Source: Mauremys mutica (Eukaryota; Chordata; Testudines; Geoemydidae). From it: a DNA stretch of 64,000 nucleotides. Shown here one piece after another: positions 1 to 11,447 of this stretch. Both the position numbers and the translations under genes were made by a program. How positions within the stretch are numbered: position 1 is the stretch's first letter; each line of letters begins with the position of its first letter. Below the pieces are notes generated by a model. It made no database searches. It worked only from the letters and a program-made list of their open reading frames with translations, and was not told the origin of the DNA. Location: assembly GCF_020497125.1 (NCBI RefSeq), contig NC_059074.1, positions 198,348,915 to 198,412,914 on the forward strand, in the 5' to 3' direction.

Positions 1-2
1 TT

Positions 3-608
3 TCAGCACACACATATGAAATCAAATATCGGAAATCCACTCTACACGGCAATGCAGATGGCCTCTCAAGGTTGCCTTTGCCGGTCAAACACCAAGATAG
101 TGCCCACAAGGAAATCTTCTACTTTGAACAGGTAGAGAATACACCCATCACTGCTACTCAGATAAAGAAGGCAACTCGCGTTGACCCAGTATTGTCCCAC
201 GTTATGGACCTGGTGATGCATGGAACATCTCGACAAACCTCTCCGGTCTCATCCGACCTTGTTCCCTACATGTCCAAGTGGACGGAGTTATCGGTCCAAT
301 CTGGTTGTTTGTTGTGGGGGAGACGTGTCATTATTCCACCACCACTGAGATCACAGATGTTAGAACAGCTACATTCCGGTCACTGTGGAATAGTGCGCAT
401 GAAGGAAATTGCACGAAGCTATTTTTGGTGGCCTGGACTGGACAGCGCTATTGAAGAGAAGGCAAAAGCTTGTATGTCATGTCAGGGTGTGAGGAATGCA
501 CCCAGTGGGCACCCCTACACCCATGGGACTGGCCTGAAAACCCGTGGCAACGTATTCACGTTGACTTTGCTGGCCCCCTTGAAGGAAGCATGTTCTTGGT
601 GGCAATAG
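3..608 (+). pseudogene. Ty3/gypsy pol fragment: RNase H C-terminus and integrase zinc finger
   Basis: The frame is open from base 3, so the ATG at 72 is not a true start. It reads from the RNase H tail into a linker and then the integrase N-terminal zinc finger. Numbered from the ATG at 72, the likely metal ligands are H101 and H104 (HSGH) and C134 and C137 (CMSC), with the typical YFWWPGL between them. After about position 505 this frame turns into nonsense (THGTGLKTRG) and stops at 608. The real continuation (WAPLHPWDWPENPWQ) is in the next frame, so a small indel lies at roughly 500-515. Confidence 0.85.
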
Positions 609-1519
609 ATGCCCATTCTAAATGGCCAGAAGTCTCTATAATGCAGTCCACTTCTGCAGAGAGTACTATCCAAAAACTACGAGGACTCTTTAGTCGTTTT
701 GGTCTGCCAGAACAACTTGTGAGCTACAACGGACCGCAGTTCGTTTCTCAGGAGTTTCAAAATTTTATGAAAGCAAATGGGATACACCACATCACGTCAG
801 CACCATATCATCCGTCCACCAACGGATTAGCTGAAAGATTTGTGCAGACAATGAAAAACGCTTTGAAATCAGCAAGGGGACAACACTCCATTCAAAAGCG
901 TCTGGATACCTTTTTACTTTCCTACAGAAACACACCTCATGCTACGACCCACGCATCTCCGGCCTTTCTAATGATGGGACGACAGCTGCGCACTTGCTTT
1001 GATCTGCTGAAACCTTCTGAACCCCGACAAATTGTGCAACATCAGCAGCAATATCAAGTCATCAGACGGGCACCCAGAGCAAAAGACCGAACCTTTAGCC
1101 CGGGACAGCCAGTTTTGGCTCGGAATTATACTTCCAGAGCTAAATGGGTTCCGGCCACAGTCATCACTCAAACAGGACCTGTTTCCTACACAGTCCGGAC
1201 TGCAGGGAATCTTACCTGGCGGCGACATGTAGATCAGCTGTTGCCAGGTCATGCCAGTCCTCAGGACCCATCTGCAGTTGAGGGGTCTGACTTCACCTCT
1301 TCTGGTGAGGGATCGAATCACGAGTCACCTGTTTCTGACTGTTCTCCTCCATTACTGCCGGCGGCTGAGATACCCCTTTGCCCAGCACGAGCTGATACCA
1401 CCTCCTCACCTGTTCGTGCTGCGGACCCTGAGCCCCTAGTGCTTTCGGGTGCAATAACACCAGTAGTTCGCCGTAATCCACCTAGAGACAGAAGGCCTCC
1501 TCATCGGCTGGACCTATAG
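470..1519 (+). pseudogene. Ty3/gypsy integrase core, GPY/F module and tail, catalytic Asp lost
   Basis: Meaningful sequence begins near residue 13 (WAPLHPWDWP). The RNase H-fold core has the first catalytic Asp at D32 (HVDFAGP) and the Glu at E122 (GLAERFVQ). The middle Asp, expected in an S-D-N-G-P-Q-F context, is Tyr at residue 86 (VSYNGPQF, codon 725-727). The 35-residue spacing from Tyr86 to Glu122 matches the D,D-35-E pattern, so the alignment is secure. A GPVSY motif (236-240) after WVPATV is the GPY/F module. No chromodomain is visible; the last 100 residues are Pro/Ser-rich. The start at 470 is only the first ATG after the frameshift and should not be read as a gene start. Confidence 0.85.
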
Positions 1520-1650
1520 CTAGGGCGAACCCACGGTTATGGGGCAAAATAATCCCCAGGGTTTAGCTGGGAATGGAGGCAGTCTACCCTCCTTCTCTAG
1601 TCTAGTGTGTGTTTTATTTAGGGGATGTTCTTATTAGGGGGGGAGGATTA

Positions 1651-1841
1651 TGTTGTGTATTTGGTTGTCATGGTTTTGTTGCTATGGCAACTGAGTTAGA
1701 TTATTATGGGTTAGCTCAACCGGTTTCAACCGGCTGAGGTGCTCTCTGTATATATGTAAATAAAATGGAGGTTTTGGTTAGCTGCCTGCTCTCTGGCCTC
1801 AAGTGATTGCTTCCTACACCGGCTGCCCCAAGGATATAACA
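1651..1841 (+). repeat. Ty3/gypsy 3' LTR (about 191 bp)
   Basis: It follows a purine-rich tract, begins TGTTGTG and ends ATATAACA, giving a TGTT/AACA terminal inverted repeat. A TATA-like stretch (1746-1755) and an AATAAA signal (1759-1764) lie inside. The LTR is unusually short. Confidence 0.75.
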
Positions 1842-2317
1842 ACCTTGGCTGCCTGTTGCTGCCTCCAGAATTTTAAAGGCCCCTTCTGGGCTTTAGAGTG
1901 ACATCAATCATCACATTATATATACACACACGTGTGTGTGTGCAGACACACCGGTACACCCCACCCCATCTCAAAATACAGGGTTGCAGCAATATGAATT
2001 GCAGGGCCAAATGCTGTCCTCTTTTCCACACACACAATATGATTATCTTCCATGAAGTTGTACAGCGAAAACAAAATGCAGGATCTGGACTGCAGAACCT
2101 TTATTACTAATGATGATGTGCAAACCTGAAAGAACATTTGACTCTTAGAGCCCTGCTTGAGTCTGCATGTCTGGAAATAAGGAAAAAAAGAAGATGCTTA
2201 TTTATAAATAGAGTGAAGTTGCTATGAAGTGACAGACAAAGATGCATCTTCATAATGCCATTTTTAGAGGGACTTTTTCAGAGTGAACCTGCACTTTAAA
2301 TATTCCCTTAGTGTCCG
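1842..2317. other. Unique flank with a short CA/TG microsatellite
   Basis: No gene or known repeat family is recognised. A self-complementary TATA-CACA-TGTG stretch lies at 1916-1942. Confidence 0.5.
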
Positions 2318-3325
2318 TAGGGCCCTACCAATTTCACATCTGTGAAAAATGTGTCACTGACCATGAAATAAGTCCTTCACCATGAAATCTGATCTCCCCC
2401 TTGCTGCTGGGAGCCCCCATCATGGGGCTCCCAGATGCAAGTCCTGGCTGGGCGGGGGTGGGAGAGGACTTGACCTTCTCTTGCACCACTGCTCTAGCTG
2501 TCACGAGGGGGATCAGACCGATCTCCAAGTGCCTGCCTCCCCGCTGCTGCAGGAATCTCCAGCACCAGAGGTTCCTGCAACTGGAGGAAACTTGCGGAGG
2601 TAGGTTGGATCAGGGCCGGCTCCAGGAACCAGCTTAGCAAGCAGGTGCTTGGGGCGGCCACGCCGGAGAGAGGCGGCACATCCAGGTATTCGGCAGCAAT
2701 TCGGTGGAGGGTCCCTCGCTCCCGCTCAGAGCGAAGGACCTCCCGCTGAATTGCCGCAGATCGCGATCGTGGCTTTTTTAAGGGGGGGGGGGCTGCTTTG
2801 GGCGGCAAAACCCCTGGAGCCGGCCCTGGGTTGGATATCCCCCTGCTCCTGGGAGCGCCCCAGCCAGGGAGCTCTTAGCTGTGAGTCCCTGTTGGGCTGG
2901 GGAGGGACAGGATTTGTTGTTCCCTTGCGTAACAGCTGGGGGAGGGGGGGAATCAGACCCATCTCTGAGGTCCTCCCCCTGCTGCAGGAAGCACCCTGCC
3001 CAAACAACAGAGGTCCTGCAGCTGGAGGAGACTTGTAGAGGTGGGTCCAATATCCCCCTGCTCCTGGAAGTGCTCTAGCCAGGAATCTTCTAGCTGTGAG
3101 TCCCTGCTGGGCTGGGGAAAGACAGGATTTGTTGTTCCCTTGCATGGCAGCTGAGGGGGGAGGGGAGATCAGACCCACTTCCGGCTACCTTTTGGGTTGA
3201 GATCCCCACTGTTGCAACACCCTTTAATTTCAGATGTAAACAGCTGAAAATATGACATTGACTAATTTTAAATACCTCTGACCATGAAATTGATCAAAAT
3301 TGACCATGAATTTAGTAGGGCCCTA
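2318..3325. mobile_element. hAT-like non-autonomous element with internal repeats
   Basis: The ends are inverted repeats: it begins TAGGGCCCTACCAATTTCA and ends TTTAGTAGGGCCCTA. The GC-rich interior is built from a unit of about 215 bp: 2395-2610, 2830-3045, and a partial third unit 3046-3185. No transposase frame is visible. A clean 8-bp target duplication is not seen, so the hAT class rests on the end sequence. The element is interrupted by the MITE at 2611-2828. Confidence 0.7.
2603..2836. mobile_element. hAT MITE (218 bp) with target duplication GGTTGGAT
   Basis: The element itself is 2611-2828. Its ends share the perfect 16-bp inverted repeat CAGGGCCGGCTCCAGG, and it is framed by identical 8-bp repeats GGTTGGAT (2603-2610 and 2829-2836), diagnostic of a hAT transposase. 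It is nested in the 2318-3325 element. A second family member lies at 21345-21597. Confidence 0.92.
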
Positions 3326-4069
3326 TCCATGAGGACCCATCCCCACCTTACTAATGGTTTTAAACACCTTTAAACAGAGTCCCACGTATTCTGCAGTTCC
3401 ACAGCTACAGAATTAGCAACAAAATCCACTTTTGATACAGAATTCTGCTGAAGAATCTAAGCTTTCATTTTTTAAAAACGATGGTTGTAGCCTCATAGCT
3501 GTGAAGAAAACCTTTACAAGTTAAGAGAGTTTGTCCCTCCAACTGACTGTCAGCTAGAGACTTCAGACCCCTGGAGGAAATATTACCTCTGCCTTGACTA
3601 GGCTGAGAAAAGTCACAAACGTGAGAAACAGCATTGACACAAATTTTCAAAGGGGCCTCCACCTTGCCTTTACTTTTACACCTGAATAGTCAGTCATTAA
3701 TAGAATTCAGATGTCTACCTGACTACAGCAGTTTTAAAACTTTTGGCCCTGAACATCCATCTGCAAGGAGTATAAAAATCTTATTCACTTTAGGATAACA
3801 TGCTTCAGAATGCCCCAAAACAGTAGCAGGTGATGCGCTCAGTATTTTACTATAGTTAGTTTAAACTGGATTAGGAAAATTGTCATTATTAGCCGAGGCA
3901 TATAATCTACTCACTCACCCATTACCACAATGTTGATTATAATGGAAGAGGTTAATATTTTAGCTGCCCATCAGAACAGAACATCATATACTGTAGAGTG
4001 GGTGGGTAGAATTTGCAGTAATCCTGCTTTAAGTTTTTGTGTGTGTTTTAATTCTTCTTCTTCTCCTTA
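3326..4069. other. Unique intronic sequence
   Basis: AT-rich sequence; no gene, RNA or recognisable repeat seen. Confidence 0.4.
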
Positions 4070-5290
4070 TAATCACAGAATCATAGGGTTAGAAGGGATC
4101 GCAAGGATCATCTAGTCTAACCCCCTGCCAAGATGCAGGATTTGTTGTGTCTAAACCATCCAGGAGAGAGAGATGACTATCCAGCCTTGTTTTGAAAACC
4201 TCCAGTGAAGAAGCTTCCACAATCTCCCTATGCAATCTGTTCCATTGTTCTACTGTTCTTACAGTTAGGAAGTTTTTCCTGACATTTTAAATTAAATCTG
4301 CTGTGCTACAGTTTGAACCCATTGCCTCTTGTCCTGCCCTCTGTGGTAAAAGAGAACAACTTTTCTCCATTTTTTTTAAGGCAGCCTTTCAAGTATGTGA
4401 AGACCTCTATCATAAACCCCCCTTAATCTCCTCTTTTCCAAACTAAACATGCCCAGTTCCTTCAGCCTTTGCTCTCGTGGCTTGCATTCCATCCCTTTGA
4501 TCATCTTTGTTGCTCGCCTCTGGATCCTTTCACATTTCTCTACATCCTTTCTATACAGCAGTGACCAAAACTGGACACAGTACTCCATCTGAGGCCTAAC
4601 CAGTGCCAAGTAAAGCAGTACTATCACCTCCCATGACTTGCATACTATGCCTCTGTTAATGCAACCTAAAACTGTGTTTACTTTTTTTTTTGCAGCATCG
4701 CATCGCTGATTCATGTTGAGGTTGTGATGTACCATAACTCCCAGATCCTTCTCCACAGTGCTGAAGCCAAGCCAGTTTTCCCCATTCTGTATTTGTGCAT
4801 TTGTTTTTTCTTCCCCAAGTGTAGCACCTTACATTTGTCTTTCTTGAATTTCATTTTGTTGTCTATAGCCCAGTTCTCCAATTTATGAAGATCCCTCTGA
4901 ATTTTAGCTCTATCCTCCGAAGCACTGGCAACCCTCCCCCCAGCTTTGGGGCATCTGAAAACTTGACCAGTGTGCTCTCTACACCTACATCCAGGTCATT
5001 AATAAAGATGTTAAACAACACCGGACCCAGAAAAAAATCACTGTGGAAGCCGACTTGAGACCTCCTTCCAATCTGACATCACTCCATTAACAGTTGCGCT
5101 TTGTTTGCAGTTGTTTAACCGATTATGTATCCACTTAATGGTAGTTTTGTTGAGCCTGCATTTCTCCAGCTTACTTATCATACGTCATGTGGGACTGTCA
5201 AAAGCCTTGCTGAAGTCCAAGCATATTATGTCCACAGCTTTCCCCCATCCACCAAATCGGTTACCCTGTCTAAGGAATTCCTCTTTTCTT
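4070..5290 (-). mobile_element. CR1 LINE, 5'-truncated, minus strand
   Basis: The 3' end is at 4070-4090 (revcomp of ATGATTCTGTGATT-like sequence). Read on the minus strand it encodes the end of reverse transcriptase and the conserved region after it: FSKAFD (motif A) near 5190-5220, then EKDLGV, VLLYLALVRPQMEYCVQFW and RRATKMIKG (4376-4756). The frame is broken by stops. The element has no 5' end. Confidence 0.9.
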
Positions 5291-5412
5291 CTCTTCCTCA
5301 GCACCTCCTCTCTTCAAGTCCAGACCTACCGACATTCACTGTGTGCAACACCAAATATGACCTCCATGGAATTGTACTACAGCATGGAACTATCCTACAG
5401 TAATCATACTTA

Positions 5413-5761
5413 GGGCTTGTCCATACAGAAAGTTAAGCTGAATTAACTGAAAATGTGAATTTAAATTGCATTAGTTAAAGCACATTAAACCCTTGTGTGG
5501 ACACTCTCATTCAGAAGTAAAGTGGCTTTAATTCGCTTCACCTTAATTGAACGGCTGCTCCACATGGCACCGCAGTTCAGACTATGGGGTGTGAACTGTA
5601 GAGAGCTCATGTGTTACGCTCTAACTGTCCTATATAGACCCTGCTATAGTTCTTTTTCAAGGCCACTTTACTTCTTAATGAGAGCATCCTCACAGAGGTT
5701 TAATGTGCTTTAATTAATGCACTTCCATTAATTTGGCTTAACTTCTCATGTATATAAGCCC
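5413..5761. mobile_element. TIR element (349 bp) flanked by TA
   Basis: It begins GGGCTTGTCCATACAG and ends with the imperfect inverse ATGTATATAAGCCC. The terminal similarity extends about 35 bp and includes AAGTTAAGC. TA occurs at both ends, which suggests a TA-targeting superfamily, but this could be chance. No coding sequence is seen. Confidence 0.6.
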
Positions 5762-5762
5762 T

Positions 5763-6480
5763 AAGGTATGTTCTTTTTTTGAGTATACTGTACAGCTTAG
5801 CAAAGCTTTTCATTTCCTCATACGCTACACAATTAAGTTTCACACAATATTTTAAAAATTGCTTTGCAAAACACCAGGAGCATTAGACTATATACAGGCA
5901 ACAACCCTATAAAATGGTGGGTTTGACATTGTCATCATAGTGCCTGTTAGGATGCCTCATTGAACAGGGACAGCAAATCTGGACATTATGGAACTGAAAG
6001 GGGATAGGGTGAGATTAAAGTAAATAGTATGCTGAACATCCCTTTTAACCTTGCTTTCTGGGGCATTTGGCAGAACTTTTTCGAAATGTAATGGAGTTTT
6101 CATGCTGCTCTTTGCCTAGTTGATGATCATTTGAATTCTAGGGCAACATTAAAAAGAAAGCTGATGCATAACAGTTAGTGTTCAATTTTACACTAAGGAT
6201 TACGTGAAATCATCCATTTCTAATGAGTACAGGGCTTGGCCTGTAGCTTGCCAATAGTGCCTGCTGCAATGAAATAGAACCTTGCTAATCTGCACTTTGG
6301 TATTCTACAAAGCCGCAGTGAAAACAATTTCACAGTCGTTGTTTGTAATGCAGATCAGCTATATTCAGACTGCTGCTGGGGATAATGGTGGGGGTATGTT
6401 ACCCAAGGGCCACTGGGGGAGTGTGAAGTCCCCTTAGTCTCATTTTCACCATATACTGGAACACTAAAGCAGGATGTTTA
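5763..6480. other. Unique intronic sequence
   Basis: No gene or repeat family is recognised. Confidence 0.4.
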
Positions 6481-6518
6481 TTCTCCTTCTGGTTGCTTTT
6501 CTTGTGGAGGCAACAGGA

Positions 6519-6647
6519 GTACAGAGTAGGGTGACCAGATGTCCCGTTTGTATAGGGACAGTCCTGTTTTTTGGGACTTTTTCTTCTATAGGTGCCTATT
6601 ACCCCACTGTTTTTTCACAGTTGCTATCTGGTCACCCAGGTACAGAG
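6519..6647. mobile_element. Short hAT MITE (113 bp) with target duplication GTACAGAG
   Basis: The element is 6527-6639 with ends TAGGGTGACCAGAT and ATCTGGTCACCCAG. Identical 8-bp repeats GTACAGAG lie at 6519-6526 and 6640-6647, placing the family in hAT. CR1-like sequence starts directly after the right repeat, so the MITE landed in or at the edge of that CR1. Confidence 0.9.
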
Positions 6648-7081
6648 GCTCTTTTACCTCTGTATTTGGCACAGGTGCAACTGCTACTGGAATACTGTGT
6701 CACTTCTGATGTCCATAATTCAAGAAGGCTGTTGATAAATCCGAGACGGTTTGGTGAAGAGCCATGAAAATGATTAAAGGATTGGAATACATGACTTGCA
6801 GTGGTAGACTCAAGAAGCTCTTTCTATTTAGCTTAATAAAGACAAGGTTAAGAGGTGACTTGATTATGGTCGATAAGCACCTACATGGGGGACAAATATT
6901 CAATAATGGGCTCTTCAGACTAGTACAGAAAGAGACAAAACAATCCAATGGCTGGAAGTTTAAACTAGCCAAATTCAGACTGAAAATAAGGCATAATTTT
7001 TTATCAGTGACAGTAATTAACTATTAGAATAGCTTACCAAGGGGTTGTGGTAAATCTTCCATGAAACCTATGAATCTATAA
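6648..7081 (+). mobile_element. CR1 LINE 3' end, degraded
   Basis: It carries the CR1 tail order: LYLAQVQLLLEYCV, a degenerate RRxxRMIKG block, FSLIKTRLRGDLI, a 3'UTR and a terminal ATGAATCTATAAGG. Several frames are needed to follow the protein, so it is an old copy. It is the same subfamily as 24350-26242. Confidence 0.8.
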
Positions 7082-8340
7082 GGTTGGGCCAAACTCTTGA
7101 CCAGAACAACAGGGCACCTTTCTTTAAATTCTTCAGCAGAGATCAGTATCTCATAAGGATACAGGAGATTCTTAAAAGATCTGCTGCCAACACTGGAGAA
7201 TTAAAGCAGGTGGAAATTTTTTAAACATTTCCACTGGGGAACCATGGGAGTGGTGAGAAACTGGCTGCACCTCACTGATTAACAGATAGTCAAGGAGGAG
7301 AAGCCAGCTCCAGAAAGTGTCCTGTTTCAGAACTGAGTTGGTGACACAATGAGGAAAAAACCCTCAAATCTAACATTTCAGTTTAATCTAATCTAGGACT
7401 ACAAATACCATTATCCAATAATCATAACTGTATGATTATGACCTGGAGCCACTACCAGGTTAAAGTTAAAGTAAAAGTTGTTTGGATGCTATGTATTCCC
7501 ATATCTTAACATGTTGGGCGGGTTTTGTTTTTGTTTTGTTTTTTAATTTAACCTTAACACTGAATTCCTGAGTTTATGCTGCTTGTTTTTTGCAGGCTTT
7601 GTTTTTTATAATTTATTTCTGTAAATATTTTTATCCAAGTTACTGATACATATTGAACTGCAGCTCCAGTTTATCATTGTTATTTTAAGAAAGATTTAAT
7701 ATAATTTAACTGTTTAATTCACAGTTGATACTCAGGAGCTTACAAGATGCTTAACCAATTACTTTATTAGCCTAATACCAGCTTTCCTGATGCCTTGACA
7801 TTTTGAAATAAGATTCATGCCAAATAACAGTGATCCCAGAATAGTAGTCTACATCTATAGCCCTCCAATGGTCATTAAAAGAAGGAGAAATAATGAATGA
7901 GCAAAGATTTCTTTTAATTCTATTCACTTTTACTATTTCTCCTGCAATGTTTAGTATTACTTCATTATTCAGAAATTCTTAAATTAAAATTGTATCTTTA
8001 AATCTTCTTGCTGAAGCTTTTTACTGAAGGTTCTATAATTAATGCAAAGCAAAGTTTCCCTTAGTCTCTGTTTTTCTTTTAAGCACACTAATTAATTTAG
8101 TGTTTAAAATCCTGATTATCTCCAAGTCATTTTTAGTTACTATGATCAATGGCCTATTAAAAGTAAACTAACCAATATTAAAATGTACAACAAATACTTG
8201 ATGAGGACAGCAAGGCAAATGAACAGACACAAGGATGGATTTTAGAGGCATGCTGCAATTTCACTGGGAAGAGGCACTATGCACACACACATATACCAAT
8301 CTCATATACCAGGCATTTAACTGGTTCTAGTGCAAGGTTA
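7082..8340. other. Unique AT-rich intronic sequence
   Basis: No gene or clear repeat seen. Confidence 0.4.
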
Positions 8341-8399
8341 TAGGGCTCCCACCCATATAACCAATAACTTAGGGTAGACCTTCCTCAGCCGATCCCTAG

Positions 8400-8840
8400 A
8401 ACTCAGCTCACTTCTGAATTTTTTCTCCTCAGGGATAGGGGTTGGGGTGGGGCAGGAGTTACCAAGGGAGGGAACTCGTCCGTGACAATTTCAGGTCTCC
8501 CGTTCTCATGTAGGCACAAGGACTACCTATGAAATTCGGGGTCTCGATTACTTGTGGTAGTTGGCATAACCTTTGGACACCAGCCACAAGTTGTGCCAAG
8601 CTAAACAGTCTTACCTTGCCTAATATTAAACTTTCAGGTCCTACTCCTTTCAAGCCAACTGTGCCTCCATGACACTGCGAGGAAGGCAAAATTCCCCCCA
8701 GATCTTCACCAATTTGGCCTAACAGGAAAAACTTCCTGATCCCAAAACAGGTGATTGGACTCTCTGTTGCCCTGTTGCAATTAGGTCATCCTGGTTCAAT
8801 ATGTGGCAGGCTTTTGCCTAATTTATATTTTAATATCCTT
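8400..8840 (+). repeat. Possible old dispersed repeat
   Basis: It is richer in GC than its surroundings and includes GAGGAAGGCAAAATTCC and AACTTCCTGATCCCAAAA, which resemble LINE 3'UTR blocks seen in reptile repeats. The family is not identified and the boundaries are approximate. Confidence 0.35.
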
Positions 8841-8939
8841 AGGGGACAAGTCATCTCATATGTTCAATCCAGCTCCAAACACATCACCATTATTAAAAAA
8901 AAATAGTTAGCACTTAAGGGTTTCACTTTCTCACCACGT

Positions 8940-9127
8940 ATTCAACTACAAAACAGCCTTCATAACACATCTATGAGGTTGTAGATAAATATTATGCCAA
9001 TTTCACAGACGGGGAAACTATGGTAAACATGTTAAGTGACTTGCCCAACTTGAAACCTGTTCAGAGTGAGTCAGTGGTAAAACAAGGATTAGAACTCTAG
9101 AGTACCTGGCTCTAATCACCAAGTTCA
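8940..9127 (+). repeat. MIR-like CORE-SINE
   Basis: The sequence CAGACGGGGAAACTATGG, then TTAAGTGACTTGCCCAA, then a GTCAGTGGTAAAACAAGGA block, follows the MIR core and 3' domain order. It is an ancient amniote SINE, here strongly diverged. Confidence 0.75.
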
Positions 9128-9459
9128 GTCTAATAATGTAGGTAAAAGCCAGGCATGTATACTGGGTGGGCTTGTTGCAAGAAAAGATATTAAAATCTAT
9201 CTTGAAATAAATTAGATAATATAAATTGAGGCAGACAGCTAGATCAGTAACCAAGCATCAACAGCACTGTTAACTGGGTTTCTTTCTAAGCTTAAAAAGT
9301 GGTAGATCCCCAATTCATACAAAACCAATTTGTTTTAAAAGCACTGCCCATAAAATATTACTTATGTATAATTCACAAATATATATTACAGTTGGATATG
9401 ACAGCAAAACATATATTAATACTTCAGTCTCCTACACTTATACTGGCAGTAAGATGTAA

Positions 9460-9640
9460 GTTTTTAAACAGTGAAAGTAATTAACCGCTAGAGCAATTTA
9501 CCTATGATCATAATGGATTCTCCATCACCAACAGTTTTTAAATCAGGATTGGAAGTTTTTCTAAACTATCTACTCTAGGAATTAGTTTGGGGAAGTTCTA
9601 TGGCCTATGTTATACAGACGATCACACCACATAGTGATAC
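9460..9640 (+). mobile_element. CR1-type LINE 3'UTR fragment
   Basis: It shares GTGAAAGTAATTAACC, TTTTTAAATCAGGATTGGA and CTATGGCCTATGTTATACAG with the old CR1 3' end at about 26.05-26.24 kb. There is no coding part. Confidence 0.65.
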
Positions 9641-9769
9641 TCAGACCAAAAGTGGTTCAGGTGCCAAATTAGCAATCAGCATTACCCAAAAGAGCCACAG
9701 CAATGTGAATTCATTATTTTATTTACTATAGTACTGTGATGCTACTCCCCATATTCTTCACAGAAATAT

Positions 9770-10651
9770 TGTTATGATATGAATATGGCATAACTAAGAT
9801 TATTTTATGCAAGATGGGTCAAATGAGGTATCACTAGAAAGGTTATGATTTACTGAATATGATTATTCTATTTGTATGCATGAATCATTTCTATATCTGC
9901 AGTTAGGAATATAGACTATGTATCAATTACAAAAGTGTTTGCACCTGGGGAACGCACCTGAGGAATGCAATCAGTCTGGCTGGTTAGTCAATGGGCCATT
10001 AGGGAAAACAATAGGACTTTGAATATGCTAATCTCCCACCTTCCTGGGATGCTGCTTTGACACTGCAGGGTCATGTGATCATGTCACTTAGTACTGGACT
10101 CCATCTTGGCCTTCTAGTATTTTTCCACTAATAGGGGGTGGGGAACAAACTGGGGAACAAAGGATTCCCGCCATGTGTAAATCCTATTCAAGGCAGGGAA
10201 GTGAGTTAATCTAGGTCCGTTCACTTCACTCCTTGCCCAAGATAACTGCTGAAGACACCTAAGACTGATCTGAGAAAGAAAGGACTGGAGCCAGGCTAGA
10301 AGGTGTCTGGTCTGTGAAAGGAATATCTGGAGTTCTAAGCTGCAAGCAAGAGCAGTTTGTCTTTAAGAATATCTGCAACTTGCTTAAAACAACATTTAGA
10401 GTGAGAAATTATTGCTTGTAGCCAGTTTATTTAGTGTATTTAGTTCCTAGGTTTGCTTTATTTGCTCAGTAATCTGCTTTGATCTGTTTGCTATCCCTTA
10501 TAATCACTTAAAATCTATCCTTTGTAGTTATTAAACTTGTTTTCGTTTTCTATAAATCAGTTTGCGCAATTCATAACTAGGGAGCAAAAAGTTTTGCATA
10601 TCTTCCTCCACATCGAGGGAGGGCGTGATTTTCATGAGGCTACGCTCTACA
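9770..10651 (+). repeat. Candidate solo LTR (about 880 bp)
   Basis: It starts TGTTATGATATG and may end CGCTCTACA. Near the 3' side it has TTATTAAACTTG and a CTATAAATCAG block followed by a U5-like tail, as in reptile endogenous retrovirus LTRs. I see no matching target duplication, so the boundaries and class are tentative. Confidence 0.4.
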
Positions 10652-11447
10652 GGCTACTGTTGTCTAATGAACTATGAGATTAAGTAATGGGATAGTTTAA
10701 AGGTAACAGCTCAACAAACTGCATAGATGCCCATTTTGAGAATAATTCTGGAGTCTCTTCAAGAATATTTACATAGTTAACAAGAATTTTATTTACCAGA
10801 ACACATTCATTGCTATAAACCTGAGTCATGTACTCAATTCTTTACTTGCAAAATTTCAGTTAGAATTCTAGATAATTCCTAATAACCTTCACAGCAATCT
10901 TTAATTATACTAAAGTTCTAGAATTTGTCCTACACCTGACCCAGTGGTACTACTAAGATGATTTAAAAAAAAATACTGCTGGGCTAAATAAATAACCTAT
11001 TCAAAAAATCACTCAGTATGTGTGCTTTGTTTCAACTAATCAAAAAAGAAAACACTATCTTTTCAAGCTAGCACAATGTCTCCACATTTCAAAGTACCAG
11101 TCAAGGAAATTATACAAGTTTAGTGGACTTAAATCACAAAGGTGTGACACAAAAGCAGAATGTGAGTCAATTATTGCATAGCTTCCTGGCTTTCTGTCCG
11201 TATAAAAAACAACAGCAGCTGAAAATGAATACATGCCCAATTTCTCGGGTGCTAACCCCAAGTTTTAAATAATTCCATAACTCTTGTTAAGATGAAAACA
11301 TTCATTATACGTTTATAAACTGAGCTGAACTTAATTGCTGATTTTCATCAAATGCAGGATAGGCTGAAATTTATCAGATTTTTGTGAGAGTTCAAACAGG
11401 GACCCCTTCCCTAAGCTCTTTTCTTGACAACTGTGCTGATGCCTAGG
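10652..11447. other. Unique intronic sequence
   Basis: AT-rich; nothing recognised. Confidence 0.4.

Larger units (their letters stand above)
1..1841 (+). mobile_element. Ty3/gypsy LTR retrotransposon, 3' part
   Basis: The window opens inside pol. In order it shows the end of RNase H (HGNADGLSRLP near 40-70), an HHCC zinc finger, an integrase core, a GPY/F module, a Pro/Ser-rich tail, a G-rich polypurine tract (1636-1647) and a short 3' LTR. The proteins resemble the K02A2.6-like Ty3 polyproteins commonly annotated in fish and reptiles. The copy is defective: the reading frame shifts between the zinc finger and the core, and a catalytic Asp is lost. The 5' half and 5' LTR are outside the window, so the target duplication cannot be checked. 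Confidence 0.9.

Noticed and set aside
2494..3178. Several ORFs of 100-150 codons
   Set aside because: They are in the GC-rich internal repeats of the hAT-like element and cross the nested MITE.
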